From the IMG/VR virus record IMGVR_UViG_3300048592_000613, positions 1 through 42,116 of that record: a stretch of 42,116 nucleotides of DNA, one strand, 5' to 3'. Position numbers and translations under genes: made by a program. The first letter of the stretch is position 1, and each line of letters begins with the position of its first letter. Under the pieces are notes generated by a model. The model did no database searches and was not told the DNA's origin. It worked only from the letters and a program-made list of their open reading frames with translations. The stretch is from a virus. This document shows positions 21,022-29,929 of the stretch, piece after piece.

Positions 21022-23637
21022 ATGAAAAAGAAAATCGGCAAAGGAAAAGTGATCGAGGAGCTGGTAAAGGGCAGCCTGGATTACACCGTGCAGAGCATCC
21101 GTGATGCGTTTTGGAAACAGTTCAGCGACGCTTCGGGCAGTTTTTATATTGCGGAGATGTTCGCAGATTATGTGATCGTGAGCGGCTGGGGCGAGAAGTG
21201 GACGTTGAAGGCGGATGAGTATTACCGCGTGCCGTACACCCGCGATGGCGAAAGCATCACCTTTGCAGCTCGTGATGCATGGGAGATCGTGGAGCTGACT
21301 TATCAGCCGCAGACGGTGATCACCGAAAGCAAGAAGAAAAGCGGGACTCGCTTCGAGGAGGCTATCCAGCCTGGGCAGATTGAACTGCTGGAGGCGAAGG
21401 ATGAAGCGAAGGGGACGCGCCGCATCCGTATCAATAATTTGGTTGTGGCGAATGTTGTCAATGGTAATAAACGTTTCTATGAACCTGAGATCATTGAAGC
21501 GATGATTGCGGACTGGCAATCTCATCTTCACGAGAGCGCAGGGCAGGGACGTTTGAAGATACTGACGGGTGAGGCAGATCATCCAACCGACAAGGGCAGA
21601 AAACGTTCGGAGTTTCTTGAGACAGTGGTCCGTTGGGACAAACTGGATTGGGATGGTAAGCGGCTCGATATTGAGGGCGATCTTATCTTGACCAGCAAGG
21701 GACGCGACGTTGAGATCCTGATGGAGGCTGGCGTAACGCCTGGCGGCAGTATTCGTGGTGTGGGCGAATCGAAACTTGAATCGATGAACGGTCAGAAGGT
21801 TCAGAAAGTTTTATGGCTTTCGATGACTGGGGTCGATCTGGTTGGCGATCCGTCGTTCAAAAATTCTGCTGAATTGCAGGAATCTATTACACAAACAGGA
21901 GATGAGGCAATGAACCTCGAAGAGCTTTTGAAACTTTTGCGTGAGCACCCGGATGCATTTGCCGGTATCACGGAAGCCCAGATCAAGAAGATGGGCGATG
22001 AGCAGTTGAAGAAACTGGAAGAAAGCCTGCGCTCGAAGCTGGGCATTGGCGCGGATGCCGATATTGCCAAGGCTCTCGATGAGAGCATGGATAAGGCTCG
22101 CAAGTTCGATGAAAGCCAGAAGAAGGCGGAAGTCGAAACCGCGATCACCGAGGCGACCAAGGACCTGCAGTTTGGTAAGGAACTTAACGAAGCGTTCACC
22201 GAGTCCATCAAGGATGGCAAGTTCGAAAGCGCCGAAGAGGTGAAGACCTTTGCGGAGAGCCAGCGCAAGGTGTTTGGCAAGCTGGCTGCGAGCGCCAAGT
22301 TGAAGGGCATGGGCTTCAAGCCCGGTTCCGGCATTCAAATGATCGGTGATGTGCTGGAGAATGAAACCGGCACGCCCGAATTTGCGCGTGTGGCTTTCGA
22401 GTTGAGCGAATCGGTTCGCAAGCATGAGAAACGCGCCAAGCGCACGTTGGTTCTACGCGCTGAAAGCCCCGCTGCTGTTTTAACCGAAATGTTGTTGGAG
22501 AAATTCGACAAGCAGTTCCAACGCCAGTTGATCGCCGAGGCAAAGGCGTTTCAAGAGGCAGAGAGCACTTCCGATCTGAATCTGCCTTACAGCGTGAGCC
22601 GCACAGTGATCGCAGAAGCATACCCGAACCTGGTAGCTGCCAATGTGTTTGACTTTGGCATTATGGATCAATCGCCGATGAATATCTTTTACGAGACCTT
22701 CACCGGTGAAACGGGCTTCACCGTGGCGATCACTGATGAGGTGGAAGCCTTGGGTGCAGAAGATACCTGGTATGACCTCGCGCAAAAGAACATCGTGCCT
22801 GGCACCGTTGTTGTGACCAGCAACCCCGCGGGCACCACCTACGTGGAAGGTACTGATTACGTGATCGATTACGAACTCGGCAAGATCCGCGGGATTGCGG
22901 CAGGCGCCATCGATGCCAACGATGTGTTGGTTGACTATTCGTACCATGCCACCCGCAAGGGTGAGGATACCGAAATCGAACGTGCCAAGACCACGCTCGT
23001 CTACCAGACCATCACCGCAGCTGCTGACCGCCTCTCTGACTACATCACCAACGAGGCGATTGTCTTCAGCCGCTCACAGATCGGTTGGGATGCGGTTGGT
23101 CGCACGATGGCGAATATCATCCGCGAAATGCGCCGCGATAAAGATCGCCGCTTGATCGAGAAGGCGTTGGCGGCTGCACTTTCGGTCGCGAACAACAAAA
23201 CCGCCGCATGGGATATCAGTGATGCTGTTTATCTGGATCTGGTGAAGCGCATCGGCGAAGCGAAGGTGAAAGTGATTAACCGCTTCTATACCCCAACCTC
23301 CCTGCTGATGAGCGCGACCAACTCGGATTACCTGAGCAATTGGGACGGTTTCACTCGTGACGGTTTCCCGAACGCAATGCTGAATGCCGCTGGTTTCGTT
23401 GGCAGAGTGAAGGGTTTGGATGTCTTTGAAACCCCGGAAATGCGTGATGCGTTCAACCTGGTACTGAACCGCGAACTTGTGATGCACCGTATTTTCTCGC
23501 CGATGACCGTTAAAGGTCCCTTCCATACAACCAGCAATGGCAAGTTGGTTGCTGCCGAACAGTATTACGCGGAAGAATATAACGCTTCCCTCGCGCCGAT
23601 TGGCGGCAAGGGCAGTGTTGTACCGACACAGGCGTAA
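21022..23637 (+). CDS. Fused prohead protease, scaffold and major capsid protein (871 aa)
   Basis: Three head functions lie in one frame. Residues 130-290 look like a T4 gp21-type serine protease: His187 in GEADHP, Ser243 in GGSIRG, and Asp in VDLVGDPSF. Residues 297-475 are charged, helical and coiled-coil-like, as in scaffolds. Residues 480-871 resemble a capsid protein (LPYSVSRTVIAEAYPNLVAANVF; TGETGFTVAI; SQIGWDAVGRTMANIIREM). A strong ribosome site with in-frame ATG at 21910 (Met297) would yield a scaffold-capsid product without protease, like the Nu3 start in lambda gene C. The protease presumably cuts capsid from scaffold. Residues 1-130 are unassigned. Confidence 0.85.
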   Translation: MKKKIGKGKVIEELVKGSLDYTVQSIRDAFWKQFSDASGSFYIAEMFADYVIVSGWGEKWTLKADEYYRVPYTRDGESITFAARDAWEIVELTYQPQTVITESKKKSGTRFEEAIQPGQIELLEAKDEAKGTRRIRINNLVVANVVNGNKRFYEPEIIEAMIADWQSHLHESAGQGRLKILTGEADHPTDKGRKRSEFLETVVRWDKLDWDGKRLDIEGDLILTSKGRDVEILMEAGVTPGGSIRGVGESKLESMNGQKVQKVLWLSMTGVDLVGDPSFKNSAELQESITQTGDEAMNLEELLKLLREHPDAFAGITEAQIKKMGDEQLKKLEESLRSKLGIGADADIAKALDESMDKARKFDESQKKAEVETAITEATKDLQFGKELNEAFTESIKDGKFESAEEVKTFAESQRKVFGKLAASAKLKGMGFKPGSGIQMIGDVLENETGTPEFARVAFELSESVRKHEKRAKRTLVLRAESPAAVLTEMLLEKFDKQFQRQLIAEAKAFQEAESTSDLNLPYSVSRTVIAEAYPNLVAANVFDFGIMDQSPMNIFYETFTGETGFTVAITDEVEALGAEDTWYDLAQKNIVPGTVVVTSNPAGTTYVEGTDYVIDYELGKIRGIAAGAIDANDVLVDYSYHATRKGEDTEIERAKTTLVYQTITAAADRLSDYITNEAIVFSRSQIGWDAVGRTMANIIREMRRDKDRRLIEKALAAALSVANNKTAAWDISDAVYLDLVKRIGEAKVKVINRFYTPTSLLMSATNSDYLSNWDGFTRDGFPNAMLNAAGFVGRVKGLDVFETPEMRDAFNLVLNRELVMHRIFSPMTVKGPFHTTSNGKLVAAEQYYAEEYNASLAPIGGKGSVVPTQA
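21897..21912 (+). promoter_or_regulatory. Internal ribosome site and start within the capsid gene
   Basis: AGGAG (21897-21901) lies eight bases before an in-frame ATG (21910-21912), which begins MNLEELLKLL at the protease-scaffold junction. Translation from here gives a 575-aa scaffold-capsid protein. Confidence 0.75.
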
Positions 23638-23650
23638 CCTCACCCCCCTG

Positions 23651-23680
23651 CCCCCCTCTCCTGAAAAGAGGAGAGGGGGG
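23651..23680. repeat. Hairpin repeat, C/T-rich, before connector gene
   Basis: CCCCCCTCTCCT (23651-23662) pairs with AGGAGAGGGGGG (23669-23680). It lies between the capsid stop and the next ribosome site (CTGAGGAAACATG). A related hairpin stands before the gene at 30054. It may limit read-through from capsid to later genes, or be an inserted host repeat. Confidence 0.6.
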
Positions 23681-23692
23681 TTCTGAGGAAAC

Positions 23693-24331
23693 ATGACCAC
23701 TCTTGCAAATCTCTTATCTCAATTGCAATCAGAAGTTCCGGCGGTGAATAGCGTTCCGACGACGACGCAGTACACGCAGGCGATCAAGGATGCGGCGGCG
23801 GAGTTTTCGCGCCGCTGCGGGTTGACGAAGTTTGCGGAGTTGTCCATCGTCTCAGGCACTGCGGCGTATGACCTGCCCGCGGATTTTTTGAAACTGGTGA
23901 TGCTGGAAAACCTCGCCGGGGCGGATGGGGTGATCCTCTCGGATGCGGGCATCATTCCGATTGCCGCGGATTGGGAAGAGACGTATCAGATCGTGAACAA
24001 GGTCATCAAGTTTTCGCCCACCCCGACCTACACGTTGACGCGCGATTACCGCTACAAGGCGGCGTGGATCCTGACGGGCGGCTCGGGCAGTGAGACCTAT
24101 GCGGACATGGGCGACGATGAGGCGCAGGTGGTGATGTTGAAAGCGCGTCAACTGGCAACGGAGAAACTTTCGAATGCGCTGGCATCGAGCGGGGGGCAGT
24201 ATTCCTTCGGCGCGGTATCTGTGAACAAGGGCAGCGGGATGGACTCGCTGGTCAAGCAGGTCTATTCGTTGCAGGGTCAGTTCATCGAGGCGTGCGAGCA
24301 CTACAACGGCGCGAGATTGGAGATTTCGTGA
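23693..24331 (+). CDS. Head-tail connector (adaptor) candidate (212 aa)
   Basis: An N-terminal helical part (YTQAIKDAAAEFSRR), a central part with YDLPADFLKLVML, and a C-terminal helix fit the architecture of gp6/gp15-like adaptors; PADF after a beta strand is common in these proteins. It follows the capsid gene, the usual place for connectors. Its TGA overlaps the next ATG by one base. Confidence 0.6.
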   Translation: MTTLANLLSQLQSEVPAVNSVPTTTQYTQAIKDAAAEFSRRCGLTKFAELSIVSGTAAYDLPADFLKLVMLENLAGADGVILSDAGIIPIAADWEETYQIVNKVIKFSPTPTYTLTRDYRYKAAWILTGGSGSETYADMGDDEAQVVMLKARQLATEKLSNALASSGGQYSFGAVSVNKGSGMDSLVKQVYSLQGQFIEACEHYNGARLEIS

Positions 24332-25146
24332 TGGATATGCCCAAGCGTTTTTGGTGTGTGGCTGATGGTGTGCCAGTGCGCGAGGAGCCGGGCAGGGCCG
24401 TCAAGTTCATGACGCTTGCGAAGTATTCCATTGTCGAAATGCTTGAGATGACGTTATCTGGTTCGCCCCCGTCCGGTTTTTATAAAATCCGCTTTGTTCA
24501 TAGCGAAAAAAATCTCACCGAGGGCTGGGCGTATGCCGGTTATTTCGAGCCTTACCGGGATGCTTTTAGAACCAATGTGCTACATATTCACAATGCGACC
24601 CGAAGCCTGCATGATGCGGAGCAATACCTGGTCTGGCGCGGAAAGGTGCAGTACAACCTGTGCGGTTTTTTCTGCGCGGCATATTGCGCGGACTGGGATG
24701 CGGACATTGAAGACATGCTGGAGATACTGGTTGACAAGAAACCCGCGCTGATGCAGAGGGTCTTCCCCGGCTGGCAGGGCAGGGGGACATCGGACTATGA
24801 CCTGGATATGATGCTCTCTGCGCTCGATTTCGAAGCGCCTACGGTCAAGATCGGCGCGGCATTATACGACCGTTTGGCAGGGCGTACCATGCTGACGCCT
24901 GGTCGAATGCAAACCATTCTGGAATCGCATCGCGTGATCTATTCGGTGAAGATCGATAAGCGCAGCGGTAGGCTGGCACGTTCCGGTGTGCTGCATTGGG
25001 TGGCATTGAACGATATTGTGCCCAATGAATTTGGCGGTGTGGTGGAACTCTATAACCCGTTTGGGAACAAGCTCGAAGGGTATGAGTGGGAGCAGTTGGT
25101 GGAAAGCGGCGGCGTCCCTTATGGCGTGCTGGTGCCGAGGAGATAG
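24331..25146 (+). CDS. SH3b-cysteine peptidase, endolysin or virion peptidase (271 aa)
   Basis: Residues 5-75 form an SH3b-like wall-binding domain (VPVREEPG ... YKIRFV ... GWAYAGYFEPY). Residues 100-270 match a papain/C39-like fold: Cys111 in NLCGFFC, His222 in VLHWVALND and Asn242 in ELYNPFGN. Together they suggest cleavage of peptidoglycan cross-links or of a protein. No signal peptide is visible. It sits among connector genes rather than lysis genes, so it may act in the virion during entry instead of as a classical endolysin. No other endolysin was recognised in the window. Confidence 0.7.
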   Translation: MDMPKRFWCVADGVPVREEPGRAVKFMTLAKYSIVEMLEMTLSGSPPSGFYKIRFVHSEKNLTEGWAYAGYFEPYRDAFRTNVLHIHNATRSLHDAEQYLVWRGKVQYNLCGFFCAAYCADWDADIEDMLEILVDKKPALMQRVFPGWQGRGTSDYDLDMMLSALDFEAPTVKIGAALYDRLAGRTMLTPGRMQTILESHRVIYSVKIDKRSGRLARSGVLHWVALNDIVPNEFGGVVELYNPFGNKLEGYEWEQLVESGGVPYGVLVPRR

Positions 25147-25148
25147 AA

Positions 25149-25463
25149 ATGTTTGACTGGACCATGAGCGCTGAGGATATGCGGGCGATCCGCAAGGACA
25201 ATGAAGTTTCGCTGGCGATTCGGCGGAATGAAACGATCTTGTCTGCGCAGTTGATGCGGATCGAGATTGTAGGTTCACGCGCAATGATGGCAATGAGTGA
25301 TGCGGCGCGACAGGCAAAGCAAGCAGCATTTATTTTGGGTGAGCCGAACATGGACGTTGCGATTGATGATCGGCTCACCTATAACGGCATATTGCTTCAA
25401 GTCGTTTTTGTGCAACCCAACCGCCTGGCGGCGACCATCGCCGAGGCTATGGTGGTTGAATAA
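25149..25463 (+). CDS. Head completion/stopper candidate (104 aa)
   Basis: Start chosen at the ATG two bases after the previous stop; the longer frame overlaps the peptidase. The C-terminal part, with DVAIDDRLTYNGILLQVV and a closing strand, resembles small head-closure proteins that carry a beta-barrel. Position between adaptor and HK97 gp10-like gene supports this. Family not confirmed. Confidence 0.5.
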   Translation: MFDWTMSAEDMRAIRKDNEVSLAIRRNETILSAQLMRIEIVGSRAMMAMSDAARQAKQAAFILGEPNMDVAIDDRLTYNGILLQVVFVQPNRLAATIAEAMVVE

Positions 25464-25472
25464 GGATGAAGG

Positions 25473-25748
25473 ATGAAACATTTATTACCCGATCCTAAAG
25501 TAGAAAAAGAAATTGGGAATGGCTTTACCGTTTTTTCATGCCAGTTCGATAGTGGAGAACGCGCAAATGGAAATACGGCGACCATCCGCCTTGGAGAAGA
25601 TGGAAAGGTCATGCTTTTTTTGTGCCAGTCATGTATCGAACAGTTGAACGGGCAGGTTCTTGCTCCGCTATTTGTAGAGGCGATGAAGCATCGCAGAGAA
25701 CGCCCCGAATATGTTCTGAATATCAAGAAACCAGATTTTGGAGAATAA
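25473..25748 (+). CDS. Hypothetical protein (91 aa)
   Basis: It has a beta-rich N-terminal half and a CQSC pair that recalls a zinc knuckle with the earlier Cys23. AAGGATGAAGG gives the ribosome site. The stop abuts the next ATG directly. Unusual within a head-tail block; function unknown. Confidence 0.5.
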   Translation: MKHLLPDPKVEKEIGNGFTVFSCQFDSGERANGNTATIRLGEDGKVMLFLCQSCIEQLNGQVLAPLFVEAMKHRRERPEYVLNIKKPDFGE

Positions 25749-26183
25749 ATGACAAGCGGATTTCAATGGGTTGTTTCTCCGCAAGTGATCGCCAAGGGCA
25801 TCGAGGATTATGGCGAGAAAGCCCTGGTCGCGGCGCAGGCGGCGGCTACGTATTGGGGGCAGAGCATTCAGGATCAGGCGCGCGAAAACGCGATCTGGGA
25901 AGACCGCACAGGCAACGCAAGAGGCGGTTTGTTTTTCGCGGTGGATGGGTTTGGAATGCCCGCCATCACCGGCGAGGTAACGCCCGAAGCCAAAAGTGAA
26001 ATGAGCGACGTAGCAGTAGAAAGCGGCGATAAAAACACTCTGCTTGTGACGTTGGGGCATACCGTTTATTACGGCAAATACCTTGAAACTTCCAATGGTG
26101 AAACATACGCCATTGTTATGAGCACAATCGAAACAAATCTTGCGGGTCTTGAGCGAATGATTCAGGACATTTTCAGAGGCTAA
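25749..26183 (+). CDS. HK97 gp10-like tail completion protein (144 aa)
   Basis: Helical N-terminus (IAKGIEDYGEKALVAAQAAA), a DRTGNARGGL segment and the hallmark VYYGKYLETSNGETYAIV followed by a C-terminal helix. These are landmarks of the HK97 gp10 family, which connects head and tail. Good match to size. Confidence 0.75.
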   Translation: MTSGFQWVVSPQVIAKGIEDYGEKALVAAQAAATYWGQSIQDQARENAIWEDRTGNARGGLFFAVDGFGMPAITGEVTPEAKSEMSDVAVESGDKNTLLVTLGHTVYYGKYLETSNGETYAIVMSTIETNLAGLERMIQDIFRG

Positions 26184-26186
26184 AGC

Positions 26187-27467
26187 ATGGTCACATTACG
26201 AGATCGCATCAACGGATTTTTGAAACCGCCCAAGCCGCAGGAGACGACGGCGGAGGTGAAAGCCACGCCGGGCGGGGATGCGACGGTTGCCGTGTACGAA
26301 AAAATGAAGGCGGATCGGGACCGCGCTGCGATCATCAAGACCTGCCGCTCCATGTACGAGACCGATCCGCGTGTGAAGAAGGCGTTGCGGACGTACGCCA
26401 CAGATGTGGTGCGCTCCGGTTATTTTGTGAAGACGGCGGATGCGCAGGCGTTGGAGATCGCGCAGGCATTGCAGAAGCGGCTGGGGTTGAATAAAAAATT
26501 GCAGGATGTGACGCGCCTTTCTGGGCGTGATGGCGATTCATTCTACGAAGTGGTGGTGGATGACGATATGAATATCGTCAAACTTTCTCGCAAGCCCACT
26601 TTGCAGATGCGACGCGCCAGCAATAATTACGATGAGTTCGATAACCCGCAAAAGGCGTTTTGGCTGGCTCCTGAAACGCAGTACAGCCCGGAGCCGGGGA
26701 AGGATGCGATCTGGTTTGCGAAGTGGCAGATCATCCACCTGCGGTTTGACCATGACGAGGAGAAACGTTATGGCACGCCGATGTGGGCATCCGCGACCGG
26801 CGCATTCAAGAGGGTGAGTGAGGGCGAGATTGACATCTCTGTGCGGCGCAAGGTTCGCGCGGGGATGATCCTGCATCATGTCGTGGAGGGGTCGCCATCG
26901 GATATTGACGCATACAAGGAAAAGAACGCGGCGGCGGAGAATAATCCGTTTGCGGCGGTGCGAAATTATTACACCAATAAGCCTGGCTCGATCAGCGCGA
27001 TTCAGGGCGACGCGCACCTTAATGAGATTGCCGATATTGTGCATCACATCGAGACGATGTTCACAGCGAGCGACATTCCGATGGAGCTGGTGGCTTACGG
27101 CGGGGACCTGAACCGGGATGTCCTCGGAGAGAAGAAGGAAGAGTACGACGAAACGCTCGATGACGGGCGCGAATGGCTGAGTGAAGAATTCCTGAAACCC
27201 CTGCATGAATTGCAGTGGATGTTGAAGGGCATTTATCCGCAGGACCTTGATTACAAATTTATCTGGCGCAAGGCGAAGAGCCTGACGCCTGTGATGCTGA
27301 GGGACCTGGCGGATGCGTTGATGCGGATACGGGTGCTGGGCGCGAAAGAGGAGTTGATCCAGTCGCTTCTGGCGCAGTTCGTGCCGGGTGTGGATTTGGA
27401 TATTTTGCAGGGCGACGGTTTGGACAGCACGGCGTTTGCGAATAATTTGAAAGGGCTATCGATTTAG
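26187..27467 (+). CDS. Portal protein (426 aa)
   Basis: The portal forms the dodecameric DNA channel at one head vertex. Supporting features are the GDSFYEVVVD strand near residue 112, the KWQIIHLRFDHD segment before a YGTPMWASATGAFKR helix, and the helical C-terminus with DRGRE-like stem residues (TLDDGREWLSEEF). Length fits. It comes after the capsid and connector genes and just before a MuF-like gene, instead of directly after terL. Confidence 0.82.
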   Translation: MVTLRDRINGFLKPPKPQETTAEVKATPGGDATVAVYEKMKADRDRAAIIKTCRSMYETDPRVKKALRTYATDVVRSGYFVKTADAQALEIAQALQKRLGLNKKLQDVTRLSGRDGDSFYEVVVDDDMNIVKLSRKPTLQMRRASNNYDEFDNPQKAFWLAPETQYSPEPGKDAIWFAKWQIIHLRFDHDEEKRYGTPMWASATGAFKRVSEGEIDISVRRKVRAGMILHHVVEGSPSDIDAYKEKNAAAENNPFAAVRNYYTNKPGSISAIQGDAHLNEIADIVHHIETMFTASDIPMELVAYGGDLNRDVLGEKKEEYDETLDDGREWLSEEFLKPLHELQWMLKGIYPQDLDYKFIWRKAKSLTPVMLRDLADALMRIRVLGAKEELIQSLLAQFVPGVDLDILQGDGLDSTAFANNLKGLSI

Positions 27468-27496
27468 CGATTTACGATTTGCGATTGACGATTATG
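27461..27496. repeat. Tandem GATTTGCGATT-type host repeat at a gene junction
   Basis: The stretch is built of imperfect GATTTxCGATT words between the portal stop and the MuF ATG, which it overlaps. A related block is at 40344-40375. It replaces the ribosome site expected before the MuF gene. Confidence 0.7.
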
Positions 27497-28654
27497 AAAA
27501 ACAAAAAACTGTTATCCCGTTTGGATGAAGTGGCTTTGGGGTCGCTGGATAAGGCGGCGTTCAAGGCGCTCTTGCGTTTGCAGGTGTTTTTTACCGGCAG
27601 GACGCATGAACTGTTTTTGCAATTTGGGAAACAGGCGGCGGCGATCCTGATGAAGCACAGCGACGCGGACGGGAAGCTGGACGGTCTGCATGGCTATCGG
27701 GCGCAGAGTGATTTGGTCCAGGCATGGAGCGATACGTTTGCGACCTGGCAGGCTGAGTTTTTGGCGGCGCGGCGGGAGGCGGTCAGTCTGCCGTATGGGG
27801 TTCTGGCGGTGAGGCATGAAAGGCTCATTGTCGAAGGTCAAAGGTCGAAGGTCGAAAGTCGAAGAGCAGTGACCAGTGACCAGTTATCAGTGGTCAGTGA
27901 AGCCATCGAAGATGGGGTGTTCAAACCGCAGATCGATGTGTTGTTGAAGGTCGCTGAGGAATATTTGTATGGCGATGGTTTGACCTTGGATAACCGCATT
28001 TGGCGCATCGATGCGGCGGGGCGTGAGGCGATCAATAACGTCATCATGCAGGGGATCGCCGATGGTGATTCGGCGTGGAACATGGCAAAGAAATTGGAGC
28101 AGTTCCTGGGTGCGGGTGAAGGCTGTCCGCGTTGGACTTCGACGCGGTTGTATGGTCGCTCTGCCAGCGATAAGGCGGTGGGCGATACAACGGGTCTCTT
28201 GTCTGGCAATGACTGTGACGGGCGGGGCGTGGCATATAAAGCGCTGCGCCTGGCGCGGACGGAGATCCAAAAGATTCATGCACTGGCAACGGATCGGCTT
28301 ATGGCGCAGCAGCCGTGGGTCGAGATGGAGCAATGTCATCTGTCTGCAGCACATCCCGAAGCGGATGAATGTGATGATGTTATTTCGGGTGGGGAGGATG
28401 GGAAGGGGATTTACCCAGTTGGGACGATTCAGTATCCATTGCACCCTGGTTGTTTTTGCTATAAGACCGCCGTGCTGATGAATGAAAAAGAATTCACTGG
28501 CAAACTCAACAAATGGTTGAACGGCGAAACATGGAGCGAGATGGATGAGTATAGCGGCATGATCGGCGGAGATATGTCCGCTTCGCTGATGCCGGATGCA
28601 GTCAGCTTGGCGGTTTGGTTGTTTGGTGAGGAGTTTGAGGATATTTTGAAATGA
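27494..28654 (+). CDS. MuF-like minor head protein (386 aa)
   Basis: The C-terminal part has the Mu gpF/SPP1 gp7 landmarks: LARTEIQKIHALATDRL, VEMEQCHLSAAHPEADECD and PLHPGCFCYKT. These proteins sit beside the portal and help DNA delivery. Around residues 112-136 a repeat-derived insert (see 27831-27900) interrupts the N-terminal helical domain in frame. No ribosome site is visible before ATG 27494. Its stop overlaps the next start (ATGA). Confidence 0.82.
   Translation: MKNKKLLSRLDEVALGSLDKAAFKALLRLQVFFTGRTHELFLQFGKQAAAILMKHSDADGKLDGLHGYRAQSDLVQAWSDTFATWQAEFLAARREAVSLPYGVLAVRHERLIVEGQRSKVESRRAVTSDQLSVVSEAIEDGVFKPQIDVLLKVAEEYLYGDGLTLDNRIWRIDAAGREAINNVIMQGIADGDSAWNMAKKLEQFLGAGEGCPRWTSTRLYGRSASDKAVGDTTGLLSGNDCDGRGVAYKALRLARTEIQKIHALATDRLMAQQPWVEMEQCHLSAAHPEADECDDVISGGEDGKGIYPVGTIQYPLHPGCFCYKTAVLMNEKEFTGKLNKWLNGETWSEMDEYSGMIGGDMSASLMPDAVSLAVWLFGEEFEDILK
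27831..27900. repeat. Host-type tandem repeat inserted within the MuF gene
   Basis: Two kinds of short words lie in tandem: GGTCGAAGGTCGAAAGTCGA and then CAGTGACCAGTGACCAG with variants. The reading frame stays open. The same words occur near 1278-1300 and resemble tandem repeats of bacterial intergenic regions. Confidence 0.7.
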
Positions 28655-29082
28655 AGACGATTGCCGATGACTTCAAAACTGTTTTGGACGCGGATACGAC
28701 GCTGATGAATCTGTTGACGGGTAGGGTCTGGACCGGCGTGAAGGAAATCCAGCGGAATGCGACGGCGGCAGCGTTTGACGCGAACAAAGAGCTGTTGCCG
28801 TGCGCGTTAATCAAGATGGGTCCAGAGATACCACGCGGACCGTACAGGACTTCGACGCAGGTTGTTGTGTATGTCTATTTTTATCAACGTGCTGGGAACT
28901 CCATCATTGAGAGCGCGATGGATAGGGCATATACCCTGCTACACGATAAAAAAATCGGTTCTGGGACGTTTCGGATCGAGCATGACCAGACGATACACAC
29001 ATATGAGTTGATTGAGCGCGAGGATAATGCGCTGGACGCGCAGATGGGGGTGCAACGCTATGTGCAGGTGAAACTACGTTGA
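28651..29082 (+). CDS. Tail terminator/completion candidate (143 aa)
   Basis: N-terminal helix (IADDFKTVLDADTTLMNLL), a GRVW strand, IKMGPEIPRG, and strand-rich VVVYVYFYQR followed by a helix and HTYELIERED. This order is that of gpU/DUF3168-like tail terminators, which cap the tail tube. It directly precedes the tail tube gene. Confidence 0.65.
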   Translation: MKTIADDFKTVLDADTTLMNLLTGRVWTGVKEIQRNATAAAFDANKELLPCALIKMGPEIPRGPYRTSTQVVVYVYFYQRAGNSIIESAMDRAYTLLHDKKIGSGTFRIEHDQTIHTYELIEREDNALDAQMGVQRYVQVKLR

Positions 29083-29123
29083 TCCAACTACCTCGGTAGT
29101 CAATAAAAAAGGAGAGTATAGAT

Positions 29124-29924
29124 ATGAGCAAGCCTTACGGAATCAATCAGATCAAGATCAAAAAGGGGACGCAGGTGGTGCAGTTGCCTGTGGCGCAGTC
29201 GCTCGAATTTGAGGAGCGCATTGTCTCTGGCGAATTGCCAGGCGACGATGGGTTGCAGGCGGTCGCCTCGCATACCAACGGCGTGACGTGGAAAATCAAA
29301 GCAGGTGGAATTTCGCTGGATGCATACGCGCTGATGACCGACCGCACCGTGAGCGAAACGGGCAGCACGCCGAACGTGGTGCGCACGCTCGAAAGCGGCG
29401 GCGTTGGCAAGCGTATGCCGTATTTCGAGATCTACGGCAAATCGCTTGGCGATGGGGATGATGATGCATGGATCCATATCATCGACGCCAAAATCACCGA
29501 GGGTATCAAAGGCACGATGGGCGATAAAGAATTTTTCGTCAGTGAGATCGGCGGCATGGCTCTCGATTGGGAAAAGGTCGAGCACGAGACTGCCGCCTCC
29601 CTGCCCACCGGCGGAACCCCGCCCGCGTTCACACTTACACCTTCGCCTGCCGATGGCGCCAGTGGTGTGGCTGTTGGTGCGGATGTGGTGCTTACATTCA
29701 GCAATGCCCTGGCATACGGTGCGGAAGATGCGATCATCCTCACCACAGCGGCGGGCGTGCCTGTTGCCGTTGCCCGCACGATCAACGCGGCGCGGACAAT
29801 TGTGACGCTCAACCCGTCCAGCAACCTGGGCGCGGCGACCGATTATTTGGTGATCGTCCCGAACGTTCACGACAAATACGATCAGGCGCTTGCCGATACC
29901 GTGATCAATTTCACCACGGCGTAA
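29124..29924 (+). CDS. Major tail tube protein with C-terminal Ig-like domain (266 aa)
   Basis: Residues 1-160 form a strand-rich tube domain containing a conserved-looking GISLDAYALMTDRTV segment. A linker with SLPTGGTPPAF leads to an Ig-like domain of the Big_5 type (SPADGASGVAVGADVVLTFS ... VINFTTA, residues 165-266). Such domains decorate the outside of phage tails and may bind carbohydrate. AAAAAGGAGAG lies upstream. Hairpins follow the gene (29930-29951 and 29997-30038). Confidence 0.82.
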   Translation: MSKPYGINQIKIKKGTQVVQLPVAQSLEFEERIVSGELPGDDGLQAVASHTNGVTWKIKAGGISLDAYALMTDRTVSETGSTPNVVRTLESGGVGKRMPYFEIYGKSLGDGDDDAWIHIIDAKITEGIKGTMGDKEFFVSEIGGMALDWEKVEHETAASLPTGGTPPAFTLTPSPADGASGVAVGADVVLTFSNALAYGAEDAIILTTAAGVPVAVARTINAARTIVTLNPSSNLGAATDYLVIVPNVHDKYDQALADTVINFTTA

Positions 29925-29929
29925 TAACC

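Noticed and set aside
20066-21582. Minus-strand ORFs opposite terL and the capsid fusion gene
   Set aside because: Shadows of strongly supported plus-strand genes; no motifs.
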